This document shows positions 60,791 through 64,000 of a stretch of DNA of 64,000 nucleotides, piece by piece (position 1 is the first letter of the stretch; every line of letters starts with the position of its first letter). Source of the DNA: Streptococcus vestibularis (GTDB taxonomy: Bacteria > Bacillota > Bacilli > Lactobacillales > Streptococcaceae); NCBI GenBank assembly GCA_010604095.1, contig JAABLG010000005.1, forward strand, positions 124,001 through 188,000, in the 5' to 3' direction. Made by a program: the position numbers and the translations under genes. A model generated the notes under the pieces. It saw only the letters and a list, made by a program, of their open reading frames with translations. It was not told the origin of the DNA and did no database searches.

Positions 60791-63703
60791 ATGGATAGTA
60801 CAGTTAATTCACAGTCAAATACAGTAGCACCTAAGCAAGCAGAGTGCAAAAAGATGCGTTATAGCATCCGTAAGGTAGCCACAGTAGGGGCAACATCAGC
60901 ACTCGTTGGTACCTTGGCATTTTTGGGTGCCACTCAGGTAAAAGCTGATCAAGTTACAGAAACAGCACCAGCTGTAGCTACTGCGACAGCAACACCAGAA
61001 ACAAGCACAGCATCTCTAACGGTAGCCAGTGAAGCAGCAACAAGTGTGGCAACTTCAGAAGCAGTTGAATCTTCAGTTGCACATTCAGAGGTTGCAACTA
61101 CACCAGTTACAGAGACACAACCAAGCAACACAACTCCATCAGTAGTCGAAGAAAAGGTGTCTAGCACAGTAGTGACATCTTCATCAGATGCAACAACACC
61201 TTCAGCAACTGTTGCTGCGGTTTCTGCTCCAGCACATACATCAGAGGCTGCAGTAGAGGCACCAACTTCAACAGCAAGCTCAGAAACAGCTGATACACAC
61301 ACTGAAGTAGCCCTTAAACCTACTGAAAACAGCGCTGCTAATGCAAACCTTAGCAAACTTAACGGTCGTATCAAGTCTATTGTTGAAGATAATATGACCT
61401 CAGATCAAATCGTTGCCTTGACTGAGGAAGAAATTAAAGCACTTAATAAAGTTGACTTTAGCGATGATGCTATCAAGGGTACAGGTACTAGCTTGACTTA
61501 CCGTAACTTGAAAGATATCGTTGCTAGCTTCTTGAAGCAAGACAGCAAATTGGCAGTTCCTTACTTTAAAGCAGATACAATCATCAATATGCCTGCTTTC
61601 AACACTGTTGATGCCCAAACGATGAAAAAAGAAGAAATCGACGTTTGGGATTCTTGGCCAGTCCAAGATGCTGAGTCAGGTGTAGTAAGCAACTGGAACG
61701 GTTATCAGTTGGTTATCTCAATGGCCGGTGCACCAAATAAAAACTCAAACCACATTTACTTGCTCTATAGTAAATACGGAGATAATGACTTTACACATTG
61801 GAAAAATGCGGGTCCAATCTTTGGTTATAATGCCCTTGAAGATGACCAACAATGGTCAGGTTCAGCGACGGTAAACTCTGACGGTAGTATCCAACTTTAC
61901 TACACTAAGAATGATACTAGCGGCGGTAAATTGAACTGGCAACAATTGGCTAGTGCTACACTTAACCTAGCTGTTGAAAACGACGAAGTTGTTATTAAGT
62001 CAGTTGAAAATGACCACATTCTCTTTGGTGGGGATAACTATCATTATCAAAGTTATCCAAAATTCATGAGTACTTTCAACGATGACCACAACCACGATGG
62101 AAATCCAGACCGTACAGATAACTACTGTCTTCGTGACCCACACATCATTGAAGATAACGGTAGCCGCTACTTAATTTTCGAATCAAATACAGGTGACGAA
62201 AACTACCAAGGCGAAAAACAAATCTACAACTGGTCAAACTATGGAGGAGATGACGCCTTTAACCTTAAGTCATTCCTCAATATTGTCAATAATAAACACC
62301 TTTATAACCTTGCTTCATGGGCAAATGGTTCTATTGGTATCTTGAAACTTGATGACAATGAGAAAAATCCATCTGTAGCTGAACTTTACACACCACTTGT
62401 TACTAGCCACATGGTTACTGATGAAGTAGAACGTCCAAGTGTTGTTAAGATGGGTAACAAGTATTACCTCTTCACTGCTTCACGTATCAATAAATCTACG
62501 GATGCTGAAGGTACTGTAGCAGCTCGTGAAGCTGTCGGTGATGACGTTGTCATGCTTGGATTCGTATCAGATAGCCTTCGTGGAGAATACCGTCCACTTA
62601 ATGGCTCAGGCGTGGTTTTGACAGCCTCTGTACCAGCCGACTGGCGTACATCTACTTATTCTTACTATGCTGTTCCTGTTGAAGGATCATCAGATACCCT
62701 CTTGGTTACTTCTTACATGACTAACCGTGGTGGTATTGCTGGTGCTGAGAATAAATCAACATGGGCTCCAAGCTTCCTTATCAAGATGAATGCAGATGAT
62801 ACTACAGAAGTTCTTCCTAAGATGACGAATCAAGGTGACTGGATTTGGGATAAATCTAGTGAAAGCTTGGTACACGTAGCCGATCAAAACAGTGCTAAAT
62901 TGCCAAACGAGGACTTTAATGTAGATTATTATGCGGTATCGGGTTATGGTCTTAAACCACATACTTATCCTACAGTTGATGGTTCAACAGGCGTTTCTGA
63001 AGCTCACGGTGTCTTGACTGTAACAGTTAAAGATGGTGAAGATAAGAAGGCAGATAAGCCAGAAACACCAGTAAGTCCAACAGAAGGTAATCATTCTGTT
63101 GATGATAAGACTAATAAACCAGACACTTCTAAACCAGCGGACAATAATAAACCATCAGCTGATAAAGAAGATAAACCAACAAATCCTACGAATTCAGATT
63201 CTCCAGTTCCTACACCATTCCCATATTTCCCAGACCGCGCTGCTAATGATAACCATTCTTCGAATGATCACCATGTAGCGGTTCCTGAGAAACCTTCAAC
63301 AGAGGGTTCTGTGGGGGACCGTCGTCCAGTAGCTCAAGCCACAGAGATTGCGTCACCAGTACCAGAGGCTATTGTAGCAACTGGACCAACTGTTTTAACG
63401 ACTCCTGTTAAAGAAGAGTCTGTGACTGAAACAGAAGCTCCAAAACCAGCTAAGTCTGAAGAGGAAGTTCAGTCTCACGGAGTAGCTAAAGCCGATGAAG
63501 TAACTAAGTCTGATGAGTCAAGTAAAGACAACAATACTAAAGTTGCTGCTAAACTTGCCATTACACATAAGACACCGAGTGTCTCTGAAGGACCAAATGC
63601 CAATATACTTACAATTTTAGCAACGATCTTTGCAGCGATTGCGAGTCTATCTCTTTTTGGTTATGGATTGGTTACGGGTAAAATTCAGTTGCCTAAAAAA
63701 TAA
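60791..63703 (+). CDS. ftf: Cell-surface fructosyltransferase (levansucrase), GH68
   Basis: Ftf makes fructan (levan) from sucrose at the cell surface, 970 residues. A YSIRK-type signal peptide (YSIRKVATVGATSALVG, near residue 25) is followed by an Ala/Thr/Ser/Val-rich region to about residue 175. The GH68 domain spans roughly 200-735 with the nucleophile D287 in VWDSWPVQD, stabiliser D449 in CLRDPH and acid/base E547 in DEVERP. A Pro/Lys/Asp/Ser-rich wall-spanning region follows to about 935. The C-terminus has a hydrophobic segment ending TGKIQLPKK but no LPXTG motif, so sortase attachment is not expected. The ATG at 60791 follows AAAGGAGAG. Confidence 0.95.
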   Translation: MDSTVNSQSNTVAPKQAECKKMRYSIRKVATVGATSALVGTLAFLGATQVKADQVTETAPAVATATATPETSTASLTVASEAATSVATSEAVESSVAHSEVATTPVTETQPSNTTPSVVEEKVSSTVVTSSSDATTPSATVAAVSAPAHTSEAAVEAPTSTASSETADTHTEVALKPTENSAANANLSKLNGRIKSIVEDNMTSDQIVALTEEEIKALNKVDFSDDAIKGTGTSLTYRNLKDIVASFLKQDSKLAVPYFKADTIINMPAFNTVDAQTMKKEEIDVWDSWPVQDAESGVVSNWNGYQLVISMAGAPNKNSNHIYLLYSKYGDNDFTHWKNAGPIFGYNALEDDQQWSGSATVNSDGSIQLYYTKNDTSGGKLNWQQLASATLNLAVENDEVVIKSVENDHILFGGDNYHYQSYPKFMSTFNDDHNHDGNPDRTDNYCLRDPHIIEDNGSRYLIFESNTGDENYQGEKQIYNWSNYGGDDAFNLKSFLNIVNNKHLYNLASWANGSIGILKLDDNEKNPSVAELYTPLVTSHMVTDEVERPSVVKMGNKYYLFTASRINKSTDAEGTVAAREAVGDDVVMLGFVSDSLRGEYRPLNGSGVVLTASVPADWRTSTYSYYAVPVEGSSDTLLVTSYMTNRGGIAGAENKSTWAPSFLIKMNADDTTEVLPKMTNQGDWIWDKSSESLVHVADQNSAKLPNEDFNVDYYAVSGYGLKPHTYPTVDGSTGVSEAHGVLTVTVKDGEDKKADKPETPVSPTEGNHSVDDKTNKPDTSKPADNNKPSADKEDKPTNPTNSDSPVPTPFPYFPDRAANDNHSSNDHHVAVPEKPSTEGSVGDRRPVAQATEIASPVPEAIVATGPTVLTTPVKEESVTETEAPKPAKSEEEVQSHGVAKADEVTKSDESSKDNNTKVAAKLAITHKTPSVSEGPNANILTILATIFAAIASLSLFGYGLVTGKIQLPKK

Positions 63704-63718
63704 GCATTAACCCCTTTT

Positions 63719-63752
63719 CAAAACGTTTGCTAGTAAAGCAAGCGTTTTTGTC
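63719..63752 (+). terminator. Terminator after ftf
   Basis: AAAACGTTTGCT pairs with AGCAAGCGTTTT around AGTAA, followed by TTGTC. Confidence 0.85.
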
Positions 63753-63760
63753 ATGTTTTT

Positions 63761-63768
63761 GATATAAT
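63761..63768 (+). promoter_or_regulatory. Extended -10 promoter of upp
   Basis: TGA-TATAAT with the -10 at 63763-63768 lies 32 bases before the upp start. No good -35 is visible, as expected for an extended -10 promoter. Confidence 0.6.
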
Positions 63769-63800
63769 GGAGTGAATATATAGCAAAGGAAGAAACTATT

Positions 63801-64000
63801 ATGGGTAAATTTCAAGTTATTTCACATCCATTGATTCAACATAAACTCTCAATCCTACGTCGTGAGGATACCTCTACTAAGGATTTTCGTGAGTTAGTTA
63901 ACGAAATCGCTATGCTTATGGGTTACGAAGTATCACGTGACCTTCCTCTTGAAGAAGTTGAAATTCAAACGCCAATCACAAAAACAACCCAAAAACAACT
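63801..64000 (+). CDS. upp: Uracil phosphoribosyltransferase, N-terminal part (gene continues past the window)
   Basis: Upp converts uracil and PRPP to UMP in pyrimidine salvage. Only the first 66 codons are seen. The opening [17 protein letters not shown], then [25 protein letters not shown] (read here as separate blocks FRELVNEI and MLMGYE) match the family N-terminus, which binds through tetramer contacts. The catalytic PRPP loop lies outside. The ribosome site is AAAGGAAG at a suitable distance. Confidence 0.93.
   Translation, partial: MGKFQVISHPLIQHKLSILRREDTSTKDFRELVNEIAMLMGYEVSRDLPLEEVEIQTPITKTTQKQ

Noticed and set aside
60949..61374. Minus-strand open frame of 141 codons inside ftf
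   Set aside because: It mirrors the Ala/Thr/Ser-rich repeat-like N-terminal region of the fructosyltransferase and has no start signal.
1..64000. CRISPR arrays, insertion sequences, prophage, tRNA and rRNA genes
   Set aside because: No regularly spaced repeats, transposase or integrase motifs, or tRNA-like cloverleaf sequences were recognised by eye.

Overview
The window is chromosomal DNA of a low-GC Firmicute, almost certainly Streptococcus salivarius or a very close relative. The species call rests on the combination of a urease operon that carries its own nickel transporter, a large cell-surface GH68 fructosyltransferase, two mannose-PTS operons of the manLMNO type, covRS, and the streptococcal gene order brpA-rimP-nusA-rnpM-ylxQ-infB-rbfA. 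No insertion sequence, prophage, CRISPR array, tRNA or rRNA gene was found. The window opens inside ureC and closes inside upp. Nearly every gene looks intact. Layout: 1-6.3 kb is the distal half of the urease operon (ureC end, ureE, ureF, ureG, ureD) followed by an ECF nickel importer (ureM, ureQ, ureO). 6.4-11.6 kb is a sulfur amino acid uptake block: a solute-binding lipoprotein behind a CmbR-type box, then metQ, an M20 peptidase, metN and metP behind a MetR-type MET box. 11.7-12.9 kb is sstT. 13.1-17.1 kb is a SAM hydrolase gene followed by an orphan ECF transporter (UPF0397 S component, double ATPase, T component). 

17.2-20.0 kb (minus strand) is rsmG-ktrB-ktrA. 20.3-27.3 kb holds yceD, the two-component system covRS, nrdR, the primosome genes dnaB and dnaI, and der. 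27.4-28.0 kb is a conserved gene I do not recognise. 28.1-29.5 kb (minus) is serS with a T-box leader. 29.6-36.4 kb (minus) holds two complete mannose/glucose PTS operons in tandem, each with IIAB, IIC, IID and a DUF956 protein. Their promoters are nearly superimposable and each has a cre-like site between -35 and -10. 36.6-39.8 kb has a cyclase-family gene, a HAD phosphatase and a purine permease with PurBox-like sites. 

40.1-48.8 kb is tsaE, a GNAT gene and brpA, then the rimP-nusA-infB translation and transcription operon with rbfA, and a LOG-family gene. 49-53.5 kb is a cell-wall group: a FemAB/MurM-type branching enzyme, murE and a MurJ/YtgP-type flippase. 53.6-56.4 kb is a P-type cation ATPase. 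56.6-58.9 kb is a transsulfuration pair (metB-like and malY/patB-like) behind a MET box and a CodY-like box. 58.9-63.7 kb is a divergent fructan locus, a membrane-anchored GH32 enzyme opposite the fructosyltransferase ftf. 

Themes: urea hydrolysis with dedicated nickel supply, sulfur amino acid uptake and synthesis joined by shared regulatory boxes, sugar uptake through duplicated PTS, levan synthesis and breakdown, and envelope building. I found no clearly undescribed multi-gene system. The points most worth following are the tandem PTS duplication, the MET/CmbR/CodY sites, the SAM hydrolase-ECF pairing, and several structured leaders. All regulatory sites were read by eye against remembered consensus sequences and have not been scored.
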